The notes beneath the pieces were generated by a model. The model was given only the letters and a program-made list of their open reading frames with translations. It searched no databases and was not told the DNA's origin. From assembly GCA_958510825.1 (NCBI GenBank), contig OY294049.1, forward strand, positions 23,140,945 through 23,204,944: DNA of 64,000 nt, given 5' to 3'. The number at the start of each line of letters is the position of its first letter. Position 1 is the stretch's first letter. The DNA comes from Brachypterus glaber. Its lineage: Eukaryota > Arthropoda > Insecta > Coleoptera > Kateretidae. Of the stretch, positions 54,874-64,000 are shown piece by piece. The translations under genes were made by a program, and so were the position numbers.

Positions 54874-55050
54874 ATGCGAATTAAACCGTATGGCGACGAC
54901 CCGTACCGGAATTATATCAACTGGTGGTTGGCAAAAGTCCAAATCTCGTACACTTCGGAGGATGGGGAGATCCGCCCTGTACTTGTTGAATCCGAAGCAC
55001 TGCAGTCGCTTTTTTCAAATGATCGGTTATTTTTATTTCTTTCATCGTAA
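54874..55050 (+). CDS. 58-residue protein-like open frame, unidentified
   Basis: ATG at 54874 opens MRIKPYGDDPYRNYINWWLA, then KVQISYTSEDGEIRPVLVES and EALQSLFSNDRLFLFLSS, stop at 55048-55050. It has the aromatic/charged balance of a folded protein (YRNYINWW, GEIRPVLVESEAL), higher GC than its surroundings, and no low complexity. A possible internal donor (CGGTTATT near 55024) could make it an exon. I recognise no family; it is not the expected membralin continuation. It could be a decayed transposon gene. Confidence 0.35.
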   Translation: MRIKPYGDDPYRNYINWWLAKVQISYTSEDGEIRPVLVESEALQSLFSNDRLFLFLSS

Positions 55051-55184
55051 CGCATATGAATTGGAAAACTCTTTTTTCGTAAAAATACATGTGAAAAGAA
55101 GGTAATTTTTTGCGACAGTTTGTTTCTTGTGACTGAGTTTTGCAATTTTAAAAATTCGAATCATAAAAATATGTTTAAATTCGA

Positions 55185-56405
55185 TTTAACACTAATTATT
55201 TTTTGCAATTATGGCGAAGGCGTATGCACTGGTAACACTGACACGAAACGAATAAAGTTTTAGTATATTTTATATACAGGGTGATTCAGAAATAAGTTAC
55301 AAAATTTTAAGAGGTGATTCTAGGTTCAAAAATATGAAAAAAGTTCCTTTAATGGTTGGGCCGGAAATGAGCCCTAAGGGAGTTACGACCCTCCTAAGGG
55401 TACATCTGAAAACTAGTTTTAATATCTGGATCCCCTTGAACTACAGTTAAGATATTTTGCACATGCCTTAACATTGATGAAGTCTATTCTTTTATGTAAT
55501 TTTTACTTGATAATTTTAAACAGGGACGTGCAAAATGGGGGTGCGATATCACTTTTTTGCCCCAAACTTTTTTGTCCGTAGATTTTTTGACATTTTGTTA
55601 CTGAAATATAATTCTTTAGTTAAAGATACATAAAAAAGGTACTCTTGATGTAACACCGTAAGGCCAACCGTTTCGAGAATATGAGCGTCCAAAATAGGAA
55701 CCAAAAAATTCACCAATAAAACTTTCAATACTGCAGGGTTATTCTACATTAAAAACTGTGAAAAAAACTCCTATATATCTAGGTTCGAAAATCAGTTTTA
55801 AGGGTACTACAGCCTTTTAAAGAATACCTTTTTTTAAGGGAACGTAGCTCCCTTAAAAGCGATTTGTGGATATTTCTGTACGGGAACTATTTTTCATGGT
55901 TTCTAATGTAGAATCGCCCTCCAGTATTAAAAATTTAATTAGCGCGTTTTTTGGTTCCTATTTTGAATGCTCAGAACGTGAAATTTTCTCTTTAACTCAA
56001 ATTTTCTCGTGAACGGTTGGCCCTACGGTGTTACATAAAGAGTACCTTTTTTACGTAGTTTTAATTAAAGAATTATATTTTATTGAGAAAATGTCAAAAA
56101 ATCTACGGATAAAAAAGTTTGGGGCATCTCCCCCGCATTTTGCACGTCCCTGGTTAAAATTACCAAATAAAAATTACATAAAAGGATACCCTTTATCAAT
56201 GTTAAGGCATGTGCAAAATATCGTTACTGTAGTTCATAGCGTTCTAGAGATATTAATTAAAAACTACTTTTCATATGTACCCTTAGGAGGTCGTACCTTA
56301 TTTCTGAATCACGCTGTATATACAATATACTAAAACTTTATTCGTTTCGTGTCAGTGTTATCAACGCATGCGCCTTCGCCAAAATTACAAAAAATAATTA
56401 GGGTT
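55185..56405. mobile_element. 1.2-kb foldback within a second inverted repeat
   Basis: The inner element 55278-56322 has ends CAGGGTGATTCAGAAATAAG and the inverse TTATTTCTGAATCACGCTG. Outside it, 55185-55277 and 56323-56405 are themselves inverse complements (ATGGCGAAGGCGTATGC, AACACTGACACGAAACGAAT, AAAGTTTTAGTATATT). The palindrome is therefore continuous over 1.22 kb, centre near 55800. Arm words are those of the 16435-17165 and 26740-27090 copies. Confidence 0.9.
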
Positions 56406-56720
56406 AAAACTTAAAAATAAAAACTACTTTTCAGATGTACCCTTAGTAGGGCCGTAGCTCCCTTAGGGGCCATTTCCGGACCAACCTTTATAGGAACTTT
56501 TTTCATATTTTTGGACCTAAAATCATCCCTTAAAATTATGTACCTTATTTCAGAATCACCCTGTATATGAAATTTGGCATGGGTGGTCTTTACATCAAGA
56601 CTAATCGACCCATCTGTTAAAATGACAGTTCAAGGCCATATTTTGCTAACTTTAAAACGCTACGACCAAGTAACATAAATATTTTTAACTTTTAAACGCC
56701 ACGAAGGTGTGGAGCCAAAA
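56406..56720. repeat. Further partial copies: foldback arm and GGTCATATTTTGC unit
   Basis: 56420-56574 repeats the right-arm text (CAGATGTACCCTTAGTAGGG, CTTATTTCAGAATCACCCTG). 56575-56710 contains TGACAGTTCAAGGCCATATT, a unit of the 12420-12720 repeat. Confidence 0.75.
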
Positions 56721-58059
56721 CCCGATAAGTTAATAAAAATCCCAAAATGACCTTTTAATATCACTATACATTCAAACTTTTTGCGCTCTCTTTAATTTCT
56801 GTTCTAGTATTTAAGCATTTTAAAACCTGATAACTCATAATTTCCTATTTTTAAACATCTTTAAATATATACAGTGCGCGTGAAAAGTACGGAACATTTT
56901 GGATGGTAGTTAAGTTGAGTGCCCAAGAATGAATGAAGCAAAAGATTTGAAGGGGATAGGGGAATCTCAGCCAGTGCCCCTCATTGGCCGTGTTCAAATT
57001 AGATGCGCAATGGTTTGTTTTGCAAACTGCAGACGCGACAATTACTAAAATGATTTTTATCCCTACTACTGCGCTGGGATTCCCCTATCCCCTTCATATA
57101 TTTTGCTTCGTATATTCATGGCCACTCAACTTACCTATCATTCAAAGTGTTTCGTACTTTTCACGCGCGCTATATTTTTCGGAAATGTGATTTTGCCACT
57201 TATCGGGTTTTGGCTCCAAACCCTCGATATAGGTATTATTCATTGTGAAGAGTATACTATGGAATGTGAAGAATTACATATCTTCATAGCTATTTTTGTG
57301 CAGAACACGTGTCTTGTACCTCTTATATTTAGTTTTTCTTGTAATTTCATATCGATGAAAATCTTTGTTTTTTATTTTAAATGGCTTTTTTTACCTTATT
57401 GCCTAATAGGCAGTGCCTGTTGCACGTGCGAAGTACGCTTTTTGGTCAGTCACAAATGTTTTAAGTAATTAAATTAATTAATTAATTATTTTTCGAAAAA
57501 TTTCAGCAAACTAAAAATATATTTTATATATTTCTGTCGAACAAGCTTTTCTGGACACGGGATGCATGATAACATAATCTTTTGGATAATTTTTAAGTAA
57601 AAGCAATTCGAAAATTTTTATTTTTTTAATATTAAAATTAATGGAGAGCTCTAGCACAAGCATATGCTTATTTGGAGCTCTCAATGACAAAGTATGTATG
57701 TATAAAATGTAGTTTTTTTTAGTGGTGATTTTTTTAAGGTTGTCGATCGTAATTTTTGCGCTCCCTTCTGCTTGTTTTATGTCTACACTATTGCAATTTG
57801 CAGCTTTGTATATTTACTTAATTATCTACATACGTATGTACGTTTTGTTAATTTATTTGCAAAGTTAACCAATGTGCGCCTGTTGCGCCTCCCAAGCCCC
57901 TATTGCCTTTCATTGCGCCCTCTTTTTCGCTTACTAGTTGCGCTATGGGTAACAAGTGGCCCATCTCTTCGACCTTTCGCCTTCTTCTCTTGACTACAAA
58001 TTTATTTTATGTCGAAATGACTGTTTTTTTTTTTTGATAAACTATATTTTATATTTATT
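56721..58059. other. Diverged inverted repeat near 56730-57210; rest unassigned
   Basis: GAGCCAAAACCCGATAAGT near 56712 and ACTTATCGGGTTTTGGCTCC near 57197 are inverse, as are GCGCGTGAAAAGTACGGAAC and GTACTTTTCACGCGCGC, and AAGGGGATAGGGGAATCTCA and GGGATTCCCCTATCCCCTTC, so 56705-57216 is a foldback of about 510 bp. A hairpin GAGAGCTC..GAGCTCTC lies at 57643-57681. The later frames are not recognisable proteins. Confidence 0.7.
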
Positions 58060-58424
58060 TTTCAGATTTGTCTTAGTAAAAAATCGTTCTTTTATTCGAA
58101 TTTAATAAAACCTAACAATTTTCAAAACAAAAAAGTCTTAGCAAAACGAATACCTTTATTTGTTTCTGTATTTATTTTATGATTTACAATGTAATTACAT
58201 TTGTTAATAATTTACCTAAAACTGTTCTTCTTTCACTTTTCCGCAAAAGCCGAAATATTAAGTGTAAGAATAGGCTCGGGCTAAACTTCGCCTATTTTAG
58301 GTTTACATATTATCCAAAAACTTTATATTTTACAAAATTATTATAATTTGAATTATGTATTTGTTTTCAATGGATAAATAAAGACGATTTATTATTATTA
58401 TTATTATTATTATTAATGATTACA
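58060..58424 (+). mobile_element. Third LINE 3' end, (TTA)n tail
   Basis: GGATAAATAAAGACGATTTA followed by (TTA)n to 58424 has the same form as the plus-strand LINE end at 52117-52155. The upstream AT-rich text is probably its 3' UTR; no reverse transcriptase coding was seen, so the copy is very short. Confidence 0.65.
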
Positions 58425-58654
58425 CCTCGAAAGTTTACAAGATGTTCACTCGTCCATGAGCATAGGTAAGTTTAACACTGGTTAGAAGCGACTGCAAGAC
58501 GGCTGTCGAACAGCTGTCCCCCCTCTACAATAACGCGCTCGCCAGTGTATCTATGAAAAAAGTTAAATAAAAATTTAAGATGACAAAAGACAAGTCATAG
58601 CTCGCAAGTCCCCGGCCTGCGTTATTGATACAAGGACTTAAACCAGTGACACAC

Positions 58655-58790
58655 AATTCTACTCATAACATCTCTACTCAAACACAACTCTCCACATCTC
58701 CACTGACACACATCTCTACTCACTCATAACTACTCAAATACATCTCTGCTCAAACACATCTCTGCTCAAACACAACTCGACTCGAGTACT
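58655..58790. repeat. CTCAAACACATCTCTG minisatellite
   Basis: Irregular repeats of ACTCAAACACA and ACATCTCT-type words of 16-20 bp, ending at CAACTCGACTCGAGTACTCA. Confidence 0.8.
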
Positions 58791-58806
58791 CAGTGAGTAG
58801 CAGTAG

Positions 58807-59165
58807 TCGGCGAGTTTCCAGTACTCGCATAGGCGCCGCGTCGACTCTAGCGTTGAGGCGAGATTTTAAATATTTACATTTTTATTTCTTTTTATCTTGA
58901 TTTTATTTAATGATTCTATTTAAACGAGTAAGGTGGGAAAAAAAGTTATCAACAAATAAAAATTAAAAACTTTCGTATTCTTAAAAGATAAAAATTGAAT
59001 GTCGTTTTTTTCTTTAAAAAACACCGATATATATATATATATATATATACGTATGTATAGTTAATATGTACAGTTAATATTGTTGTGGGTAACAAATTAG
59101 TCGTCAAATGTTTCGATTTATAAAAATTTCCCTCATAATTCGGCAAAATTATTCCGTAAGCCTAT
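58807..59165 (+). repeat. Dispersed repeat, copy 3 of 3, with a 130-bp insert
   Basis: Same order as 26533-26735 (TCGGCGAGTTTCCAGTACTC, GTCGACTCTAGCGTTGAGGC, TTAGTCGTCAAATGTTTCGA). Between ACATTTTTATTTC and AAAACACCGATATA it holds about 130 bp absent from the other copies, plus a (TA)n run. Confidence 0.8.
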
Positions 59166-59493
59166 GTTTCTGTGTTTATTTTCAACGTTGATGAGTCATA
59201 ACTGAGTTTACGCCGAATACTGGTGAGTAGTACTCACACACAATTCTACTCATTGTCACTGATATCAATTGACTTTGACATTTACTTGATTCCAGAAGTC
59301 CAAACTAGGACAAATCTGCGGAACAAAGCACTAAGCTTATAATTTAATATTTTTTCTGTAAATCGGTAAATCATTAACAACTTCATAAATTATTTATAAA
59401 CTTACGTCTACCTTTGTTTTATGCAATAGTATATTACATAACGTGTACGAAAAGTGAATTATTTCCATGAGAGAAAGCGTCGCGAATGCAAGA

Positions 59494-60384
59494 AAGTTAC
59501 TTTCTTACAAGTTAGGTACACTATTTTTCTTAAGATCACAACAAAAATAAATATTATTTTCTGTAAATAAAGATTAATAAAAATATTTATTTTAAATTAT
59601 TACATTAATATGTTTGTTTGTTTGTTTGTTTGTTTGTTTTTTAACCTCGTACTATTCTACTTAATTAAGCATCCCCTAAGTCCAGGACTTGTGTGGGCTA
59701 GTAGTAGAGGGAACCACCGGCTTTAATTGACTTTCGAACCAATATATCTAGGGAGTACGCCTTCGCCAAATTCCAATTATTAATTAACTGAAAAAGGCAA
59801 TCGGCGCCAGTGAGGTTTGAACTCACGATCATTAGATCAGTGTCAGGCTATATTGATGCCATTGACCACTGAGCTAAATCTCCCAATAAGTAGTTAACTA
59901 TTTAAAAACAACACTAGTACTTCACAGAAAAATAAAAATAATTTACCTGTAGTTTTGCTAAAATTCCGAAATTTGTATGAGAATCAATTCAAGTTTGCCT
60001 TGGTCTCCTTCGTTTGTTTTCTTAGATTGGGCTTTGAAAGTTAAAATTAGTATAACCCATTAACACCCAGAGAAAACGTCGCAAGAAAGTTACTTTCTTA
60101 CAAGTTAGGTACACTATTTTTCCTAAGATCACAACAAAAATAAATATTATTTTCTGTAAATAAAGATTAATAAAAATCTTTATTTTAAATTATTACATTA
60201 ATAAGTAGTTAACTATTTAAAAAACAACACTAGTACTTCACAGAAAAATAAAAATAATTTACCTGTAGTTTTGCTAAAATTCCTAAATTTGTATGAGAAT
60301 CAATTCAAGTTTGTCTTGGTCTCCTTCGTTTGTTTTCTTAGATTGGGCTTTGAAAGTTAAAATTAGTATAACCCATTAACGCCC
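59494..60384. repeat. Tandem duplication (300-bp unit); one copy carries a SINE
   Basis: Unit A (59494-60071) and unit B (60083-60384) share TTACTTTCTTACAAGTTAGG, AAATATTATTTTCTGTAAAT, AAGTAGTTAACTATTT and TCAAGTTTG.CTTGGTCTCC to CCCATTAAC with few differences. Unit A is longer by exactly the SINE 59611-59884 and a 4-bp target duplication. Confidence 0.93.
59611..59884 (-). mobile_element. tRNA-headed SINE, 274 bp, (CAAA)n tail, AATA target duplication
   Basis: In its own orientation (minus) it starts GGGAGATTTAGCTCAGTGGT, with an A box in that stretch and a B box in GTGAGTTCAAACCTCAC, continues through a 180-bp body (GGCGAAGGCGTACTCCCTAG, AAGTCCTGGACTTAGGGGAT) and ends in (CAAA)n. AATA flanks both sides (59607-59610, 59885-59888). 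The empty site is seen intact at about 60193-60210 in the duplicate unit. Confidence 0.92.
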
Positions 60385-60589
60385 AAATTATTTTTTTCTG
60401 ACATTTTTGTTGTTTTTATTTATATTCGATGTATTTAGGCCTAAATATTAACAAAATTATCAAAAATTTTGAATTTTGGTCCTTGCGAAGAAAATTAAGG
60501 ACCGAACTTGTTTGAGGACCCTGGGCGTTCTACATATAATCTAAGCGATACGGACAAACAGACAGACGTAAATAATAATTTAGAATATT

Positions 60590-60634
60590 ATAGTATAGTA
60601 TAGTATAGTATAGTATAGTATAGTATAGTATAAT
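60590..60634. repeat. (TAGTA)n microsatellite
   Basis: About nine TATAG/TAGTA pentamers in a row, followed by a degenerate copy TAATCTAGTA. Confidence 0.95.
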
Positions 60635-60805
60635 CTAGTATGCTAAAAGTTCGAAATATTTCGTCTGAACACCCAGCGTCCTCTTTTGAGGATACTAATT
60701 TGATTCAATAAATTTTATATGAAAACAAATTTTCATATGAGCTAAAATGATGTATAATATTTCTTTGTAAATAAAGAATAACAAAAAACAGCTAACCTTA
60801 TAGTC

Positions 60806-62179
60806 TAAGAACCATTTTTATTTCATTATTTTTTTCCAGCTGTATTTTATATACAGTGCGGTCCAAAAGTCACCCCCCCCCCTCTTAACTTTTGAACGAG
60901 TTGAGATATCGATTTCAAATTTAGAACTTTTAAATAAGACAACTTAAACTATCTTTAAGCATATATTTGATACTTTTATCTCTTAAAATGTGGGCAGGAG
61001 GGCATGGGGGGAAATTTTTTTAAATGGAAAGGGGGGTCGTGTGATATATCATTTTAAAGCCTTTAAAATTCTCTATATAACCATATATTTTTAAATTTTT
61101 TAAACATGTTTTTTAAGGTTTTGATTTTTCAGTTTTTTGTGCTAAAAAAATAAATTTTTAAGTTTTTTTTTTGTTAATTTTTATTTATGTCAACTAAAAT
61201 TAGTTGAAAAGTATGATTTACTTTTTTTCATTATGAAATTACTCATTTTTAAAAAATTGTTTGGATTTTTTAGAGAAATTTTGACACAAATACATATTTT
61301 CAACCTTATTTTAAACCCAAAAAAAAAATGTTTAAAAAAAATTAAAAATATACAGTTAAATGGAGAATTTTATAAGCTTTAAAATGATGTATCACACGAC
61401 CCACCTTTCCATTTAAAAAAATGTCGCCCCATGCCCCCCTGCCCACATTTTAAGAGCTAAAAGTATCAAATATATGCTTAAAGATAGTTTAAGTTGTCTT
61501 ATTTAAGAGTTCTAAATTTGAAGTTGATATGTAAACTCGTTCAAAAGTTAAGAGGGGGGGGGTGACTTTTGGACCGCTCTGTATATCTTAAAGTACATTC
61601 AAATTAAGCTATTTGAAAATCGCCAGGTCCTGGATCGGGTTCCTTTGGATGCTAGAAGCTCAGAATAGGTGTTCAAATGGGGTCCCCGAAAAATATATTT
61701 TTAACTTACCGAGTCAAACACATTACTTTTATTAAATTTAGATTAGTCTATTTTCACAGTTTTACACAATTATTCAGTAGGCCAAGGGGTAAAAAAGGCT
61801 TTAAAAACTTTATTTGACATATGTCTACACCAAAAAGTCTAAAGAATTTTCATTTTATCAAAATGTCATTTCATAAATTCTCATTTAAAAAAAAATTAAG
61901 TATCACATATGTCAAAGTCAATTTTTAAAGACTGTTCTTACCCCTTGGCTCAGAATTATTGTGTATAACTATGAAAATAGCTTAATCTGAATGTAATGTA
62001 ATGTATATGACTCGGCAAATTAAAAATAGATTTTTTGGTAGCTCATTGCCAGAGCTTTTGGAGCTACTAGCATCCAAGGAAACCGGATCCGAAGCCTAGC
62101 AATTTCGAAATAGCTTAATTTGAATGTACTTTAAGACATAAAACACAGCCGGGAACAAATAATGAAATAAAAATGGTCA
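60806..62179. mobile_element. Palindromic host element with nested CAGTGCGGTCC element
   Basis: Outer arms: ACCATTTTTATTTCATTATT (60810) pairs with AATAATGAAATAAAAATGGT (62157), AGCTGTATTTTATA with the inverse near 62133, and CTTAAAGTACATTCAAATTA (61588) with TAATTTGAATGTACTTTAAG (62115). Inner arms continue via GGATGCTAGAAGCTC and TTTTCATAG to a centre near 61870. The left arm is broken by the nested element 60854-61581. Confidence 0.88.
60854..61581. mobile_element. Palindromic CAGTGCGGTCC element, TA target site
   Basis: Full sister of 24296-24903, 120 bp longer: ends CAGTGCGGTCCAAAAGTCAC and GTGACTTTTGGACCGCTCTG, TA on both sides, arms with AACTTTTGAACGAGTTGAGA and TTAAAATGTGGGCAGGAGGG and their inverse. 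Confidence 0.92.
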
Positions 62180-62365
62180 CCAGCTCTCCGACTATTATAT
62201 TTTAAACTATAAAAAAAAAACAAGCAACAAGTAATTGGTGTCTTAACATGGTAATTTTTATTTTACATCTATGGCTCACTTGCAAAAATTTGGGAACAAA
62301 CTCATAATAAAGATGACGAAAGTGGTAGAATCAAGAATTATTCCCCGTAAGATAGCTGTAACTAC
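62180..62365. other. No recognised feature
   Basis: Short unassigned stretch between two elements. Confidence 0.35.
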
Positions 62366-62945
62366 ACTTGAGAGCAAAAAAATCGATCCACCTAAAAATT
62401 TGCTAGTTTTTAAGTTAAAATATTTCGAAAACTACTTAATGGATTTTACTGATTCTTTTTTTTGTTTTAAAGTTTAAAGATTCTCTATTTTTGTTTTTAT
62501 TTAGAATAATTAAAAAAAGTATTTTTGTATTAACAGCAACAAAAAATGTACTACCGTGTTTTTCTGTCCCATCTGTTAGAACTTGGATGGTACGCCACTG
62601 CAACTGTTTATCAAATTGTTAAAATCTTTCTCATTGCCACAGTTTTAATGAATATTTTCTTTTTTATTTTTTTATATATTTACTTCTAATTTGGGAGATA
62701 TCGGGAGTTTTCTGAAGGTTGTTATTTTTTCAGTTAACACAAAATGTATGTACTACATGAACTTGATTGCAATCGATTGATGCTGTGCTTTGCATTTGAA
62801 GCTTAACCGAGTTACGTTTTTCTTCTAATCAAGTTTATCAAAAACATAAAATGGGTTTGATAAACTTGAGTAAAAGAAAAAATGGGGTATCTCCATCCGG
62901 CGGCGGTTCGGCGAATCACCGTTGAGCCACGGTGACGGCAATAGA
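62366..62945. mobile_element. Truncated copy of the CACTTGAGAGC element
   Basis: Left end CACTTGAGAGCAAAAAAATC, then the text of 36005-36345 and the inverse of 38620-38910 (ACTGCAACTGTTTATCAAAT, AGTTTTCTGAAGGTTGTTAT), then CCGGCGGCGGTTCGGCGAAT. It lacks the GC-clamp insertion found in the other copy, and also lacks a right end. Confidence 0.8.
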
Positions 62946-63009
62946 AAGTTGCCCCAGAATGAAGAAACTGTAGAAGCAGAAGTAAAAGAATTAAAAAACA
63001 ACAACAAGG

Positions 63010-63480
63010 GGGGAAAGGTGAAATTAATTAAATATTAACATATTTTTTTCTGGTCGGTACTTTAAAGAAAACTCATGTTGTATCATTTTTTTCAGTTTTT
63101 GTGTAGATTACGAAAATCATTCAAACTCGGCGTCTGGTGGGCGGAGGAGGGGCAAATGATAAATTAACTAAAAATTAAGATATTTTTGTGTTTTGTGCCA
63201 AGTTTTGGTGAAAACTTATGTTGTTTTTTTGTGTAGATTATGAAAATCAATAATGACATTTAAAGTCGGGGGGGAGGGGGGAAATGCAAAATTAATTAAA
63301 AATTAACATATTATTTTCTGGTGGGAATTTTAACGAAAACCTATGTTGTGGGGTATTATTTTTTTCAGTGTTTTGTGTAGATTACGAAAATCGGTTCGCT
63401 ATTCGAACTCGGAGTCTGGTAGGCGGGGGAGGGGGAAATTAAAAATCAACATATTTTTTCCAGTGGGAACTTTAATGAAA
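63010..63480. repeat. Four tandem units of about 130 bp
   Basis: Each unit holds AAATTAACATATTTTTTTCTGG-like text, GAAAACTTATGTTGT, TTTTTTCAGTTTTTGTGTAG, ATTACGAAAATC and a G-rich end (CGGCGTCTGGTGGGCGGAGG). Units begin near 63035, 63172, 63295 and 63446; the last is partial. Confidence 0.85.
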
Positions 63481-63596
63481 ACTTACATACATTGTGTACA
63501 TTGGATCGACTTGACAATACCACAAAATTACATTTTTTTTCGAATTAAGAAAAACTGCTTTGGGATTTTGCCCTGCTTGCTTAAAAACTAAAAAAT

Positions 63597-63985
63597 AAAA
63601 TTTTTAAAAATTGTAGGTGGCGCCAGATATCAGTGAAAGAGTAAAAATTTTTCAGGTAAACTTACCTTTCTGTAAAAGATACGAAAAAAAGTTATTTTAA
63701 AAATATATTTATAATCAAAAATAAGAGCCGCATGCCAAAATTTAATACTTTCACTTAATTTATTTTATTAAAAAAAAATCAGACACTGGTAACCTGACAC
63801 TATTTAAAAAAAATATTACGAGTTAAAATTATTAAAATTTTACATGCGGCTCTTATTTTTGTTTATAAATCTATTTCTTAAATAACTGTTTTTTTTTGGT
63901 TCTGTTACGGAAAGGTAAGTTTACCTGAAAACTTTTTACTTTTTTACTAATATCTGGCGCCACCTACAATTTTTTAAAAATTTTA
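63597..63985. mobile_element. 390-bp palindromic element (AGGTGGCGCCAGATAT ends)
   Basis: AAATTGTAGGTGGCGCCAGA pairs with TCTGGCGCCACCTACAATTT; arms of about 180 bp include AGGTAAACTTACCTTTCTG and AAAATAAGAGCCGCATG. Centre near 63790. It reaches almost the end of the window. Confidence 0.88.
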
Positions 63986-64000
63986 TTTCAACAAAAATTA

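Noticed and set aside
57103..57468. 121-codon hydrophobic plus-strand frame
   Set aside because: Starts in the right arm of the 56705-57216 foldback; hydrophobicity reflects T-rich DNA and no family is recognisable.
59803..59884. Functional tRNA gene on the minus strand
   Set aside because: A and B boxes are present but the acceptor ends do not pair, and the sequence continues into a SINE body with (CAAA)n tail and target duplication.

Overview
The window looks like AT-rich nuclear DNA from an arthropod, most likely an insect. The evidence is spliced genes with GT..AG introns, metazoan membralin, glucosylceramidase and ABHD11 proteins, non-LTR retrotransposons with (ATT)n tails, tRNA-headed SINEs, and a very high density of short inverted-repeat DNA transposons. 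I cannot name the species. There is no prokaryotic gene structure and no CRISPR array. A 200-base run of N at 5189-5388 is an assembly gap.

Host genes recognised: (1) two consecutive exons of a glucosylceramidase (GBA1-like, GH30) on the minus strand at 4854-5007 and 3532-3816, carrying the NEP acid/base motif; (2) two consecutive exons of membralin (TMEM259) on the plus strand at 20151-20208 and 48111-48194, joined in phase across an intron of about 27.9 kb; (3) a complete, intronless ABHD11-like alpha/beta hydrolase at 34994-35920, lying inside that membralin intron on the same strand. Three other coding-looking segments (17403-17480 minus, 42100-42306 plus, 54874-55050 plus) and one exon-like segment (28739-28779) are unidentified. 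The missing GBA and membralin exons were not found.

Nearly everything else is mobile or repeat DNA. From 1 to 20 kb: a 239-bp near-identical direct repeat (1 and 810), several terminal-inverted-repeat elements, tandem-unit elements rich in CACCCC/GGGGTG (7.1-8.2 kb and 10.4-12.3 kb), a palindrome carrying two opposed copies of a mariner-type transposase end (12.7-13.5 kb), and a non-autonomous hAT with an 8-bp target duplication that was later partly duplicated (15.0-16.4 kb). The membralin intron (20-48 kb) holds many foldback elements, often nested two or three deep with TA target sites, plus two Harbinger-like MITEs with TAA target sites, a 460-bp GAGAAA microsatellite, a 100-bp minisatellite split by another element, and a tRNA-headed SINE.

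Downstream of 48.2 kb are a mariner-type element interrupted by a hAT-like element, two 5'-truncated LINEs facing each other tail to tail (50.8-52.2 kb plus; 52.4-53.7 kb minus), a third LINE 3' end (58.4 kb), a tandem duplication in which only one copy carries a SINE (59.5-60.4 kb), and more nested palindromes to the end. The host genes share no evident pathway. The main theme is host genes split and surrounded by nested inverted-repeat elements.
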